Source: Madurella fahalii
Lineage: Eukaryota > Ascomycota > Sordariomycetes > Sordariales
Reading direction: 5' to 3'
DNA length: 64,000 nt
Assembly (NCBI GenBank): GCA_029876055.1
Contig: CM056874.1
Location: 5,580,001 to 5,644,000, forward strand
Under the pieces are notes generated by a model. It did not search any database. It had not been told where the DNA came from and saw nothing but the letters and a program-made list of their open reading frames with translations. The translations under genes were made by a program, and so were the position numbers. Below, piece by piece: positions 1 to 10,682 of this stretch; positions within the stretch are counted from its first letter, which is position 1; each line of letters starts with the position of its first letter.

Positions 1-164
1 GTTGCCCAGGTTATTCGATTAACTGGACATTTAGCTTGTGAGCGGTCGGCTTGGTGCTGTGCTCTTCCTTGGCCACTGAACGAGCGGGCGATCAACCAGC
101 GACCGACCGACCGGCGGGAAAAAAACGCCATTGACCACGGAGCAACGCAAGTCTCGGCCTCAAC
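1..164 (+). promoter_or_regulatory. 5' flank / leader of the TFIIS gene
   Basis: This is non-coding sequence up to the ATG of the TFIIS gene. It contains GACCGACCGACCGGCGG-like short repeats near 101-117 and a short A tract at 120-126. No clear TATA box is seen. It probably holds part of the promoter and 5' leader, and the gene upstream lies outside the window. Confidence 0.4.
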
Positions 165-1167
165 ATGGACGACAAGGCGCTAAGCCAGCGCATCCATACG
201 CTGAGCAAGGCCGTTGTTAGCGAGCCAGCCACGACCGTGATCAGCTTGCTTGAGGAGCTCAAGAAGGAGAAGGCTCCGACCGAGGAGCAGCTCCGTGTAA
301 GTTTGTCGCAGCTAGCGCTCTTGGTGCGAGGCTACGTGTGCTTACCGACAACTTGCAGTCGACCAAGGCTGGCGTCGTCGTGGGTAAACTGCGCTCGAAT
401 GCCAACAAGGACATTGCTCGCATCGCCACCGAGATTGTGTCTAAGTGGCGGAAGAATGTGGACGCTGCAAAGGATGCAAAGAAACGCAAGCTAGAGCAGA
501 GCAAGTCCCCGACTCCCAAGGGCTCCCCGGCACCCCCCTCGTCGTCCTACAGCAAGCCCTACGAGGGCGATCCCGAGAAGAGGCATTTCAAAGTTGACAA
601 CGTGGACATCGCCCGGACAGGCAGTAAAGCACGTGACGGTAGCATCGGCGTGTTGTACAATGGCCTGGCGTACCGCTCGACCCAGTCGATCGAGGAAGTG
701 CTGCAGCGCGCCATGGAGGTGGAGGCGGCCGCCTACAAAGTCTACAAGGACACCCCCGCCTACGGCAGCAAGATCCGCGGTCTCATGACCAGCCTGAAGC
801 GCAAGGACAACGCCCAACTGGGCCGTCGTGTGCTCTCTGGCGACATCACCGCCGACAAGTTTGTCGTCATGACCGACAAGGAGCTGGCGTCGGATGCCCA
901 GCGTGCTCGCGACCTGGAGCTTGAAAAGGAGAACATGAAGAAGGCCCAGGTGCCCCAGGCCGAGAAGTCCATTAGCGACGCGCTCAAGTGCGGCAAGTGT
1001 GGCCAGAAGAAGGTCTCGTATAGCCAGGCGCAGACCCGCTCGGCCGATGAGCCGATGACAACCTTCTGCGAGTGCACCGTTTGCGGCAACCGCTGGAAGG
1101 TGAGCGTCCCTCGATTGGAGTTGAACAACAGGAGCTTCCGTGCTAACACCCAAACCAGTTTTCTTAA
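165..1167 (+). CDS. DST1: Transcription elongation factor TFIIS (S-II)
   Basis: The product rescues arrested RNA polymerase II by stimulating nascent-transcript cleavage in the nucleus. Exons are 165-296, 359-1099 and 1159-1167, giving 293 aa, the usual family size. The N-terminal LW domain (about 1-80) is split by intron 1 after residue 44. The central Pol II-binding domain spans about 135-245. The C-terminal zinc ribbon has CxxC pairs at KCGKCG and ECTVCG. Intron 2 (1100-1158) is needed to reach the family's C-terminal end: without it the frame runs into junk, while splicing gives W-K-F-S and stop. The last exon holds only two codons and the stop. The first in-frame ATG fits the LW domain start. 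Function is confident; exon 3 is inferred from splice sites and family ending. Confidence 0.93.
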
Positions 1168-1859
1168 GCGGCCATTGTCGCTTCCTGCTGCATATTTCTG
1201 TTTTTTTTTTTTTTTTTCTTTTCTTTTTTGTATCCTTGAGGCGTACGGCACGGCAGGTTTTTAGCCACACTGGGGCGAAGGTTCGGGCAAGCATTATGAG
1301 GCAGGGCAGACTAACTGCCTGAGGCGTGCTTTGGGGAAACAAAAAGGGGTCATTCTCACTCACTGCGCAGCGAGTCACGGCCGTCTTCATAACAGCAGAT
1401 TTACATAGGACACGGTTGTCTAACGTTTATTTGCCCTGTTTTACATTTTATGTTTGTTTGATTTCGATGGGGCGTGGGATTGTTGGGCTACGGGGTGGAG
1501 TTTAGGAAATCACCATTGAGTGACCTTGCATGATACCCGAGCAGCGGCACATGTCGATGATCTCTGCCTGGGAGACAAGGGAATTACGCCTCTAGACTAG
1601 AGCCGGGGATTTTAAGGAGGAGGAGGGGGAGTGGGGGGGAGCGGTTGTTAATTTGTACCATAGATGATTGATGGTAGGTTGTTCCTTCTTTTTCTAGTCT
1701 CGGGGCGATGTCAGCGGGATACCCAGCCCCAATACCGTCAAAAGGATCACGGCACCAGAGGGCTTTTGAAACGGTTGATATGTTAGCTGATAGGGGTATC
1801 CATCTAATTCTTCAATGGAGCTTTTGCTGATGCCGCCGTGGCCAGTACCACACAGCTCG
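1168..1859. other. Convergent intergenic region, 3' ends
   Basis: This lies between the 3' ends of TFIIS (+) and the cysteine synthase-like gene (-). It contains a T17 homopolymer at 1201-1217 followed by T/C-rich sequence, likely in the TFIIS 3' UTR, and a purine-rich GGAGG stretch near 1615-1640. No coding sequence is supported. Confidence 0.5.
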
Positions 1860-3206
1860 CTACCTCTGCGTTTCTTCGATGCCTAACACTGCAAGTAGAT
1901 CCTCATCTTGTTCCTGCGTTTCATCCTCCAGGCCCATGGCCGCGATGTGCTTCCAGAACTTGCTTAGATGCCGCGTCCCCGAGTCGCACAGGATCGTCAC
2001 AACCTGGCTGCCCTTGGGCATCTTGAGCGCCGTCACCACAGCAGCAACACAGTTCACCGCGCTGCTGCTCCCGATGAAGATCCCGTCGTGCTCCACCAGC
2101 CACCTGGCCATCCGACACGCCTGGTCGTCGGTGACGCGCACCGCATCGTCAATCAGACTCCGCCCGGACTCGAAGTTCTCGGTGATGCGGTTGATGCCGA
2201 TGCCCTCGACCATCGTGTCGACCTGCCGGCGGCGGCGCGTCCCCTCGCGCTCCGTCGACGAGTACATGACGCCGTGCCGCACCTTGTTGTACAGCCCGCT
2301 GCCCTGCGGGTCGGCCAGCACCACGCGCAGCGACGCCATGCCGCGCTCTTCCTTGAGGTACTTGGCGACGCCGGCGATGGTGCCGCCCGTGCCGGCGCCG
2401 GCGACGAAGGCGTCTAGGCGGCCGTCGGTCTGGGCGTAGATCTCGGGCCCCGTCGTCTTCATGTGCGCGGCGTAGTTGGCCAGCGACTCGAACTGGTCCG
2501 CGAAGAAGCCCCGGCTGGGCGTGTCCGCCGCCGCCGTGTGCTCCCGGGCCCGCGCCCGGGCCAGGTTGACAAAATGACCCGGGTCCGTGATGGGCGCCAC
2601 GGGCACCCGCTCGACCGTCGCGCCGAGGTGGTGCAGCAGGTCCGACTTCTCGATGGCCATGTCGTCGGGCATGCAGATGTGCGCCTTGTAGCCCCGCGCG
2701 CGCGCCAGCACGGCGAGCGAGATGCCCGTGCTACCCACGGTGCCCTCGTAGATGGTGTCGCCGCGGCCCGGGGAGAGCAGGCCTTGCTCTTCGGCGACCT
2801 GGATCATGTTCAGCGCCACGCGGTCCTTTGGGCTGCCGCCTGCGCCGTTGAGGAACTCGGCCTTGGCGAGGATGGTGCGGCCCGTTGCTTCCGAGAGGCT
2901 GCGGATCCTGATGAGAGGCGTGTTGCCGATGGTGCCTTCGATACCGTCGACGATGCCCTCGGCCCGGCTGAGGCCCATCATAGACTCCTCGCGGTCTTCG
3001 AGGCTGACGGGCCCGAAGAGCATGCTGCTTCGCCGCCGGTCAGCGGATGAGGTGCCTGTCCTGCCATAACGCTTTCTCTGTCGCTGGTAGCGTGCTTCTA
3101 GCTCCGGGTAGAGGTCCTTGAAGCCTAAAGTCACGAATATGCCGGCGATAAAGGCCACCGCTAAGGCGGCAGTGCCATAGACTCGGGGGTGGTCGCTCAG
3201 CGACAT
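1860..3206 (-). CDS. Membrane-anchored cysteine synthase-like PLP enzyme
   Basis: This is a single-exon gene of 448 aa. Residues 10-28 form a hydrophobic segment followed by a basic R/K-rich stretch, an N-terminal membrane anchor. From about residue 85 it is a fold-type II PLP enzyme (O-acetylserine sulfhydrylase / cystathionine beta-synthase fold). It starts with the family's GNTPL motif and has a PLP lysine in GGSPKDRVA. The glycine-rich phosphate loop is GTVGSTG, with AGAGTGGT further on and GSSSAVN near the C-terminus. Anchored enzymes of this kind occur in fungi; the yeast relative YGR012W (Mcy1) is on the mitochondrial outer membrane, so that location is inferred. Whether it is an active cysteine synthase cannot be told from sequence. 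Start: the first ATG precedes the anchor directly. Confidence 0.88.
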   Translation of the reverse strand: MSLSDHPRVYGTAALAVAFIAGIFVTLGFKDLYPELEARYQRQRKRYGRTGTSSADRRRSSMLFGPVSLEDREESMMGLSRAEGIVDGIEGTIGNTPLIRIRSLSEATGRTILAKAEFLNGAGGSPKDRVALNMIQVAEEQGLLSPGRGDTIYEGTVGSTGISLAVLARARGYKAHICMPDDMAIEKSDLLHHLGATVERVPVAPITDPGHFVNLARARAREHTAAADTPSRGFFADQFESLANYAAHMKTTGPEIYAQTDGRLDAFVAGAGTGGTIAGVAKYLKEERGMASLRVVLADPQGSGLYNKVRHGVMYSSTEREGTRRRRQVDTMVEGIGINRITENFESGRSLIDDAVRVTDDQACRMARWLVEHDGIFIGSSSAVNCVAAVVTALKMPKGSQVVTILCDSGTRHLSKFWKHIAAMGLEDETQEQDEDLLAVLGIEETQR

Positions 3207-3672
3207 TTCGCTGGCATCATATTTCCTGGTTCGGTGAAAGGTGAAAATCTAGTCCCAAAAAGAAGTTCTAAGAGAGAATAGATATGTTTTTCTAAATAAA
3301 CACCGTGAAAGTTAGGTAGAAGACGCAGGGCACAAGTCCTAGCTCGTCTCTTTCGGGGAATGTTTACAATGTACTTGATGTCATAGCTACCGGCTTGCAT
3401 AAGCTAAGTTTTTAGGGGCGCCGAGGGCTTCGCTTCGCCGAGGCCTAGGGCAGATCTTGGGCCCTTTGTCAACCGCACTGTGGGGCTGAACCCCGCGCCC
3501 TGGTCGCGTGTCTTGCAGCCTGTAATCCAGGGGAGCTCGGGCCACCTGGAAAAAGTTGACCCTGGAGTGGGCAACACGGGTCGTTGATCGCTACAGCTCC
3601 CGGCTCACAGCTCCGGGCATATCACTTGCACCCATCGAGGTCTCCGCCAGACGGCCCATCATCGTGTGAACG
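3207..3672. promoter_or_regulatory. Divergent promoter region (cysteine synthase-like / NDUFAF7)
   Basis: This 466-bp spacer separates two divergently transcribed genes and should contain both promoters. The left part is AT-rich and the part beyond 3420 is GC-rich. No recognisable operator and no protein-coding signal is seen. Confidence 0.45.
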
Positions 3673-5357
3673 ATGGACTCTCCGATTGTTACCCAATTCT
3701 TTCGCCAACTCTTCCGGCACCATCCGACCTGCCAATCGCGGAGGAACCTGGCAACGCTTGCAACGGCAATCCGGGATGTGCGGCGCCAGCGACTCCGACA
3801 GCAGCAGCTGCGGCTCCTGCCTCATCCTCGGTCCTATGTGAGCCGGGGCCGTGGAGGTTCGGGGGCCAGCATAGCCGACAACGAGAGCAATTGGCAGCAG
3901 AGGACCGATGTGTTCCAGCAGGATATGTCAGAAGAGTTCAAGAAATATCCTACCGTAACCGCCATGGACCTCCGCGGCCGGAGAGAGCGGCCGCGCCGTG
4001 TCAAGATGCTCATGCGGGACTTTATCGAAGGTTGGTTCGCCGCAATTGGATGAAAGGGGCCACCCACGGTATACGATGGACTGTCGTTGACATCCCCCTC
4101 CTCAGATAGCCTCTACAACCCGCATTACGGCTACTTCTCGAAGCAAGTCGTCATCTTCACACCAGGCGAGCCCTTTGAGTTCCCTAACTTATACGACGAG
4201 CTCGACTTCCACGAGCTCCTTTCCCGCCGCTACGTCGAGTTTGAGGATTCCCTCGACGCCGTGTCCCCTACCGACACTCGCCAGCTCTGGTACACCCCAA
4301 CAGACCTATTCCGGCCTTACTACGGTGAGGCAATTGCCCGCTATCTCGTCGCCAACTACAAACTCACCACCTACCCCTACGATGATTTGATCATATACGA
4401 GATGGGCGCCGGCCGCGGCACCCTCATGCGCAACATCCTCGACTATATTCGCGACGTCGAGCCCGCCGTCTACGCCCGGACAAAGTACAAGATCATCGAG
4501 ATCAGTACGCAGCTCGCCGCCCTCCAAAACTCCCAGCTGATGCAGTCGGCCGACGCGCGAGGCCACGCGGACAAGGTGGAAATCATCAACCAGTCCATCT
4601 TCGACTGGACCAACCCGGTGCCGTCCCCCTGCTTCTTCCTCGCCTTCGAGGTCTTTGACAACTTTGCGCACGACGTCATCCGGTACGACCTCGCGACCGA
4701 GACGCCGCACCAAGGCCTCGTCCTGATCGACGAGGCCGGCGACTTCTACGAGTTCTACACGCCCCACCTGGACCCGGTGGCAGCGCGCTTCCTCCGCGTG
4801 CGCGACGCCGCCACAGACGGCCGGCATAAGCTGCCGTACCCGTCCACCCGCCTAGGCAGATGGCTCGCGCTGCAGAAGCCGCTGGCCGCCAACCTCAGCG
4901 CGCCCGAGTACATACCCACGCGGCTGATGCAGTTCTTTGAGGTGCTGGGGCGGTACTTCCCCGCCCACCGGCTCCTGACGAGCGACTTCCACTCGCTGCC
5001 CGATGCTACTAAGGGGTTGAACGCGCCGATCGTGCAGACGCGGTTCCAAAGAAAGCCGGTGCCGGTCACTACGCCATTAGTGAGTCACCAAGCCTGAAAA
5101 ATAGCCGACCCAGGGAGGTGTAGGCAAACTAACAAGACGAGTTCCAGGTTCATCAGGGTTACTTTGACATAATGTTTCCCACCAACTTCCAGACTGCAGA
5201 GGCCACGTACCAAGCCATCACAGGCAAGCTGACCCGCGTGCTCTCCCACGAGGAGTTTATGCGCAGATGGGCCTACCTCGAGGAGACAGAGACGCGGAGC
5301 GGCGAAAACCCTCTGCTGACATGGTACAAAAACGCCAGTGTGCTATATACTGTATAA
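3673..5357 (+). CDS. NDUFAF7: NDUFAF7-like mitochondrial arginine methyltransferase (complex I assembly)
   Basis: This is a MidA/NDUFAF7 family SAM-dependent methyltransferase. In animals it symmetrically dimethylates an arginine of complex I subunit NDUFS2 in the mitochondrial matrix. Exons are 3673-4030, 4106-5079 and 5148-5357, giving 513 aa. The N-terminal ~60 residues are Arg-rich and nearly free of acidic residues, as in a targeting peptide. The family signature NPHYGYF follows the first splice join. The SAM-binding motif EMGAGRGTL is at about residue 215, and FEVFDN is the family's LxNEvlDN-equivalent. The C-terminal domain ends after VHQGYFDIMFPTNF in exon 3. Donor 1 is GTTGGT, less common but in phase. 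The exact start is the least certain point; an alternative would be a downstream Met. Confidence 0.9.
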
Positions 5358-5693
5358 ACAAAACCACCCTACTGTACATATATGCAACCTTGTAACAAAT
5401 ACAACCCTACCTGCCCGCCACGGTTGCAGGGCACGTCTTGTCTATACACACATTATGCTCTCATATCAGGCCGAGATGTCTCGCCTCGCGTCCCCCCACA
5501 GAGCCCCAACAGGGATTGCTCCAAGCTTCATACTCATTTCACCAGTCTATCCCGGAAACCCGAGAGACAGGCGCAAAGTGATTGAATACATTTAAAACTT
5601 GACCATGATCTGCCCGCCTCCCCCTACAAGGACCCGAGCCACTTGACCAGCACCAAACATCATAATTCCCTCTCAATTCTCCCTTGGAAGAGC
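5358..5693. other. Convergent intergenic region
   Basis: This 336-bp spacer lies between the 3' ends of the NDUFAF7-like gene (+) and alanyl-tRNA synthetase (-). It is probably two 3' UTRs. No feature is recognised. Confidence 0.4.
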
Positions 5694-8600
5694 TCAGATG
5701 TTGAGTTCCTTCATCTTCTCGACTAGCCACTGCTCCGCCTTGGCAACGGCCTCGTCGAGCTTTGCCGGCTCAGCGCCCGCGCCCTGGCGACTGGGCTCCT
5801 TGCCGCCCGTCTTGCCGCCAATGACCTCGGTGACGGCCGCGGTCCACTGCTCAGCCGTGATACCCTTGGACGAGAGATGCTACAACACACACGCGAAAAC
5901 CGTCAGCGAACCCCTATGTCAACGTCCGGAGGACTACTTCGAGAGACTTACCGTGCCAACGTAGACGGCGTGCATAACCGCATCCTCCTTGCTGCCCGCA
6001 AAGACATAGACAGTCCGCTCCTTATCCTTGGACTTGTAGTACGTCATGACGTCGGCGATCGCCTTGGCATTGGCCGAGATAGGGAGATGGCCCACGAAGA
6101 ACTTGGCGTCCTTGTGCTCCTCCTTCTTGAAGTAACCCTGGACGGTATCGAGCGCCGTCTTGCTCTCGGCCTTTTGCCGCTTCTTTTGCTCGTCGACAAC
6201 CTCCTTCTGGATCTTGGCGAACCGCTGCCGCAATTCCTCCTTGGTGAGCGTAGAGATGGCCAACGCGTCAAGCTCGACCGCGGCAGCCTTGATTTCGGCA
6301 GCCTTCTGCGGGCCAAACTCGAGCGCCTGGATGTGGTCAAGCTTCTCGCTGAAGACTTTTGCGTCCCGCTGGGCCTGGTGGGCACCGTCACCCGTGTAGG
6401 CGACGAGACGGCGGATGCCCTTCGCGATACCACTCTCTTCGACAATGATTAGGTCCTTGATGAGGCCCGTCGCCTCGACGTGGGTGCCGCCGCAGAATTC
6501 TACGCTAACCTTGCGCCACTCGGGGTTCTTGGGGTTCTTGAGGAGCTCGTCGACGTCCACACCGATCGACACGACACGCACCGGGTTGGGGTATGTCTCG
6601 CCAAACACGGCCCGGACGCCCTCAATCTCCCGAGCGAGATCCAGATCAACATCCTTGGCATATGTCTTGAGGTTTTTCCTGATATCCTCGTTCGACATAT
6701 CCTCGATCTTCTTGATTTCCTCCAGGCTCACCTGACTCTTGTGGCTGAAGTCGAACCGAAGCTTGTCTTGGTCCACAAGGGACCCCTTCTGGTGAACCTC
6801 GTCACCGAGCACCTCTCTCAGCGCATGGTTGAGAATATGGGTGCCGGTGTGGTTGTTCCGGATAGGTTGGCGCCGCAGCTCGTCGTACTCGCAGATCACT
6901 TCGTCGCCTGCAGTGAGTTCGCCATACTCTAGATAGCCGTTGTGCACGATGTAACCGCCGTACTCCTGAACGTCGAGAACCTTGAACTCTGCAATGCCGT
7001 CGATGATGATCCGTCCAGTATCGGCAACTTGGCCACCCGACTCCGCATAGAAGTTCGTCTTGTCAAGCAGCAGACCAAGAGGGGTTTTCGGTGGAAGCTC
7101 CTTGCTAGTAGTGCGGAACTCGTTGCCGGTGAATATTAATTGGACCTTTCCCTTGGTGTCTCCCTTTTGGTACTTGGGTTCCGAGTCTGGCCGGGCGATC
7201 TTTATTGTGCTCTCCAGCTCGGCGATCTGGTGCACATTGAGTTTGGGGAATGTTTGGACAGCCTCCTTGACAGCCTTGCTGGCCTCCCTCGCTTTCTCCC
7301 GCGCGACTTCGACCTCGGCCTCGTCAATGGTGAGACCCCGCTCCTCGGCCATGAGTTTGGTGAGATCTTCGGGGAAACCGAATGTGTCGTAAAGCCGCCA
7401 CACATCGGCGCCGGAGAGCTTGTTCTGACCACCTTTGATGGCAAGCGCTGCATACTTCTCAAACTGCTTCTCGCCCCGATCCAGCGTGACGGCAAAGGCC
7501 ACTTCCTCCTCGTCGAGAATCTCCTTGATGTCCTGAGCCTTCTTCTTGAGCTCGGGGAATTGCTCGCCCATCTGCTCGACTAGAGCAGGCAGGATGCTCG
7601 AGAAGAAGGAGCCAATCTCGGCCTGGAAGTATTTCCTGGCGTACCGCACACCCCTGCGAAGGACGCGCCTGACAACGTAGCCCCGCCCGATATTGTTGGG
7701 CGCAGCACCATCGGCAATGGCGAAGGCGAGCAGTCGGATGTGGTCGGCAGCGACACGGTAAGCCGTGTCGATGCCGTCAACATCGTCCTTCCCGTACTTG
7801 TCAGTGTACGGCCGGGCACCGGTCACCTCCTGGATTTTCTCGAACAAGGGGGTGAAAATATCGGTCGCGTAGTTCGAGCTCTTGTCCTGAAGAGCGGACA
7901 CCAAGCGCTCAAATCCCATGCCTGTGTCGATGTGCTTCGCAGGCAGGGGCTTGAGCGTCTTATCTTTCTGCCGGTCGAACTGCATGAAGACGTTGTTCCA
8001 CACTTCAACCACGAGCGGATCATCCTGGTTCACGAGATGCGCAGCATTCCGCCCGCCAACCTTGTCGTAGTGAATCTCGCTGCAAGGCCCGCACGGCCCT
8101 TGGTCGCCCATCTCCCAGAAGTTGTCCTTCATATTTCCGGGTAGGATGTGGTCCTCAGGGACACCGACTTCGAGCCACAGCTGCTTTGCCTCGAGATCCG
8201 GCTCAAGGTTCATCGCGGGATTGCCCTCAAAGTACGTGACGTAGAGGCGGTTTGGGTCAAGGCCGTAGACTTTAGTCAGGAGCTCCCATGACCATTGAAT
8301 CGCCTCCTTCTTAAAATAGTCGCCGAAGGACCAGTTGCCCAGCATTTCGAAAAAGGTCTGTCGATGAGTTAGCCAGCGTGGCTTTCGAGGATGCTATGAG
8401 CGGCGCTCACATGGTGGTAGCTGTCCTTGCCGACATCGTCGAGGTCCTGTATCGGCAATATTAGCATGACACTGAACTAGGAAAGGGGTTCAGCCGAAAC
8501 ATACGTTGTGTTTGCCACCTGCACGAATGCACTGTCAAGGATGAAATCAGCACAGGAGCCCCGGGAGGACAGCAGAAAGCTGCGATTCACCTTCTGTGTA

Positions 8601-8990
8601 TCGACCGCACGCTTCAGCTGGGCAATGGGCTCAGTCTTGCCAATTGTTCCGAGGAACACCGGCTTGAACTGGTTCATGCCCGCGTTCGTGAAGAGCAAGG
8701 TGGGGTCATTGTGAGGGACGACCGAGGACGACGGCACTGCGCAACGCAGAGTGGTCAGCGCGCTCCAGGCGAATAGAAAAGAATATCACATTGATGCTCA
8801 AGATGGGCTAAAAGGTTTGGCGCGTCTGCGGTGCGCAAGCTGCATTGCATGAGCGCAGACAGAGGCGCGCCGCATCGCATCGCGGGGTAGTTGGTGGCGG
8901 CAGTGCCTTACCGATCGAATGGCCCCTCTCTGCGAAATAGTCCAGGAAGGTCTTGCGGACGCGGGGTCCTGTCCACTTGACTTCGGCCAT
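5694..8990 (-). CDS. ALA1: Alanyl-tRNA synthetase
   Basis: This enzyme charges tRNA-Ala. Exons in transcript order are 8990-8912, 8736-8591, 8531-8505, 8446-8411, 8357-5952 and 5879-5694, giving 959 aa from the MAEVKW start, the usual length. All joins are in phase and rebuild the class II motif 1/2 region: GHSIVPSSSVVPHND, then DTQK/CIRAGGKHN/DLDDVGKDSYHH/TFFEMLGNW. The third and fourth exons are only 27 and 36 nt. The catalytic core is followed by the editing domain with HxxxH (HTGTH) and CGGTH zinc-binding motifs, then the C-terminal C-Ala domain. Fungi usually use one gene for cytosolic and mitochondrial enzymes. Here the frame stays open upstream to an ATG at 9287, adding 99 Arg/Ser-rich residues that could be a mitochondrial targeting sequence. 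Confidence 0.95.
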
Positions 8991-9482
8991 GGCACGCAAT
9001 GCAGAGGATCGCGAGTAACACCGATAAGCGAATCCAAAAATCGATGGTCTCCCGGGGTGCACGTCGATCCGGGCAGTGCGCGGGTAGTGGGATGCGGTTA
9101 GGGGCGTGGTGGTGGCTGCTCGAAACTTCTCGAGTCTAGAAGGCTGCGGGGCAGCGAGGCTTTTGTGGTGGAAGGTTCGCGAGCAATGACTCAAGGTCGC
9201 ATAGCCCGTGCGATAGCAGCTCGTGCCACGCCCGCTCTTTGACCGGCGCAACCACAACGACTTCTCCATCCGCAGACCTCCCAACATCTCTCCCCTTATC
9301 CTCCCCTCGCGATATCGGCCCTCTTGTTATCTCTGACCCAGACCTGGAATTTTGCACTGATTGGACAATAACTAATACGATTCCAACCCTGCGCGGCTGG
9401 CAGCGGGTCTGAGGTGTCAATTGGTGAAGCGACGTGGGCAAGAAGAGCTGCAAAGGAGGGAAAAAAAAAAAAAAAAAGAGAG
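8991..9482. promoter_or_regulatory. Divergent promoter region with open frame for extended AlaRS
   Basis: This spacer lies between AlaRS (-) and the unknown protein gene (+). The minus strand is open in frame with AlaRS from 8990 to an ATG at 9287 (two in-frame ATGs, coding MLGGLR and MEKSLW). It therefore may be partly coding for a mitochondrial isoform. An A17 tract (9461-9477) lies just before the + strand ATG at 9483, probably in that gene's leader or core promoter. Confidence 0.5.
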
Positions 9483-10253
9483 ATGCTTGCAAACTACGTA
9501 CCGCACCAGGAGGCGGACGGGTTCGGCATTGACCACCACTTACACCAACATCATCACCACCATGCACACTTCACAACGCAACAACAGCACCAAGTACCAA
9601 CACAAACCCCTCGCAAGCGCAAGCCCGAGGCACCCCCAGAAAACAATGAGCGCCTTTCCAAGCGCATGAGTTTACTTAATCTAGGCATGCCGCGCCGCAA
9701 CCAATCGGTCCCCTTCCAGCTAACCCCGCAACCAGAACAATCCGGCCAGAAGCTTTACGTGCCCGTCGAGAACTCCAACTCGTCGCAATCCGAATGGCAA
9801 TCCGCCGGCAGGAAACCCAGCCGCCGCAAATCCCGCGCCGGCTCGGTCGAAGACGACGACTCGCAGATGCGCCTCGACGACACAAAGTACAAGGTCTACA
9901 TCTACAACCTCGACGACGAGCTCTCCGAGTCGGACGCCGAGTCCGAGTCCGGCAAGCTGCTCTTCCTGCCCGACATTGAGAAGCACTTGCGCACGAGCCG
10001 GATCCCGCCGCTCATACTCGAGAAGCCGCAGAATGCCGCAGCCGGTAGGGAGTTGGTGCTCTACAGCGTGCCGAGCTCCATCTCGGTGCCCGCGGAGAAG
10101 GACAATGTGCGTAGGGCGATCATTGAGGCGAGAGCGAGGGCACGGGAAAAGCAAGCTGCTGAGAAGGAGGTCGTGCCGGGGGTTGTGCCGATGGATGCTG
10201 AGGTGTCGGGTGCGCCGTTAGTTGAGGACCCAGACGCCATGGAGTTGGATTAG
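9483..10253 (+). CDS. Conserved fungal protein of unknown function
   Basis: This single exon encodes 256 aa. The N-terminus is His/Gln-rich and disordered (about 15-45) with a basic cluster TPRKRKPE that could be a nuclear signal. The middle (about 135-215) holds a compact-looking segment starting KYKVYIYNLDDEL, with acidic SESDAESE and then LFLPDIEKHL and LVLYSVPSS. The C-terminus is acidic. The central segment looks like a conserved domain, but I cannot name a family or function. Start: ATG at 9483. The frame is open further upstream but only from a GTG, across the A17 tract. Confidence 0.72.
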   Translation: MLANYVPHQEADGFGIDHHLHQHHHHHAHFTTQQQHQVPTQTPRKRKPEAPPENNERLSKRMSLLNLGMPRRNQSVPFQLTPQPEQSGQKLYVPVENSNSSQSEWQSAGRKPSRRKSRAGSVEDDDSQMRLDDTKYKVYIYNLDDELSESDAESESGKLLFLPDIEKHLRTSRIPPLILEKPQNAAAGRELVLYSVPSSISVPAEKDNVRRAIIEARARAREKQAAEKEVVPGVVPMDAEVSGAPLVEDPDAMELD

Positions 10254-10682
10254 GAACTAGGATTTGGGAATTTGGCTTGGCTTGGTGGATACTCATATGG
10301 CGCACACACACTCGGGCATTGAATGGCGCATTATGGGTGGGTTCCGTTTGCAGCGAGGTGTTCACGGAGTCCAGTTTTACACAGAGAATCTGCTCAGGAC
10401 GTCTTGGTTTGGGCCAATAATCCTTTTATCGTATTGTTATTCTTGATACGGCTGTTCGAACCCCAACAATCTGAGGGCCGTGTGTGTTATTCCATATAAA
10501 CTAAAGAAAAAAAAAATCGAGAATGTTACGCCGAAAAACTCCAGCGCCAGTTCCTTGCAACTCATTAACGCCAAGAGGAACAAGCCCGTGGTGATTTTGA
10601 ACCTGTCCAATGCTCATTCCCTAATAGAGAACGTTTCCCCTTTACTCCCGCAACTCCTCGCCTCTGATATGGAGCCATTCCA
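10254..10682. other. Convergent intergenic region
   Basis: This 429-bp spacer lies between the 3' ends of the unknown protein gene (+) and the PPxY membrane protein gene (-). It contains a short A9 run near 10506. Nothing else is recognised. Confidence 0.35.

Noticed and set aside
491..1390. 299-codon minus-strand frame over TFIIS
   Set aside because: It is antisense to a certain gene and has Leu/Val/Gly-rich shadow composition with no domain.
10441..10500. GTTCGAACC-type sequence resembling a tRNA B box
   Set aside because: No matching A box, acceptor stem or anticodon arm could be built on either strand.
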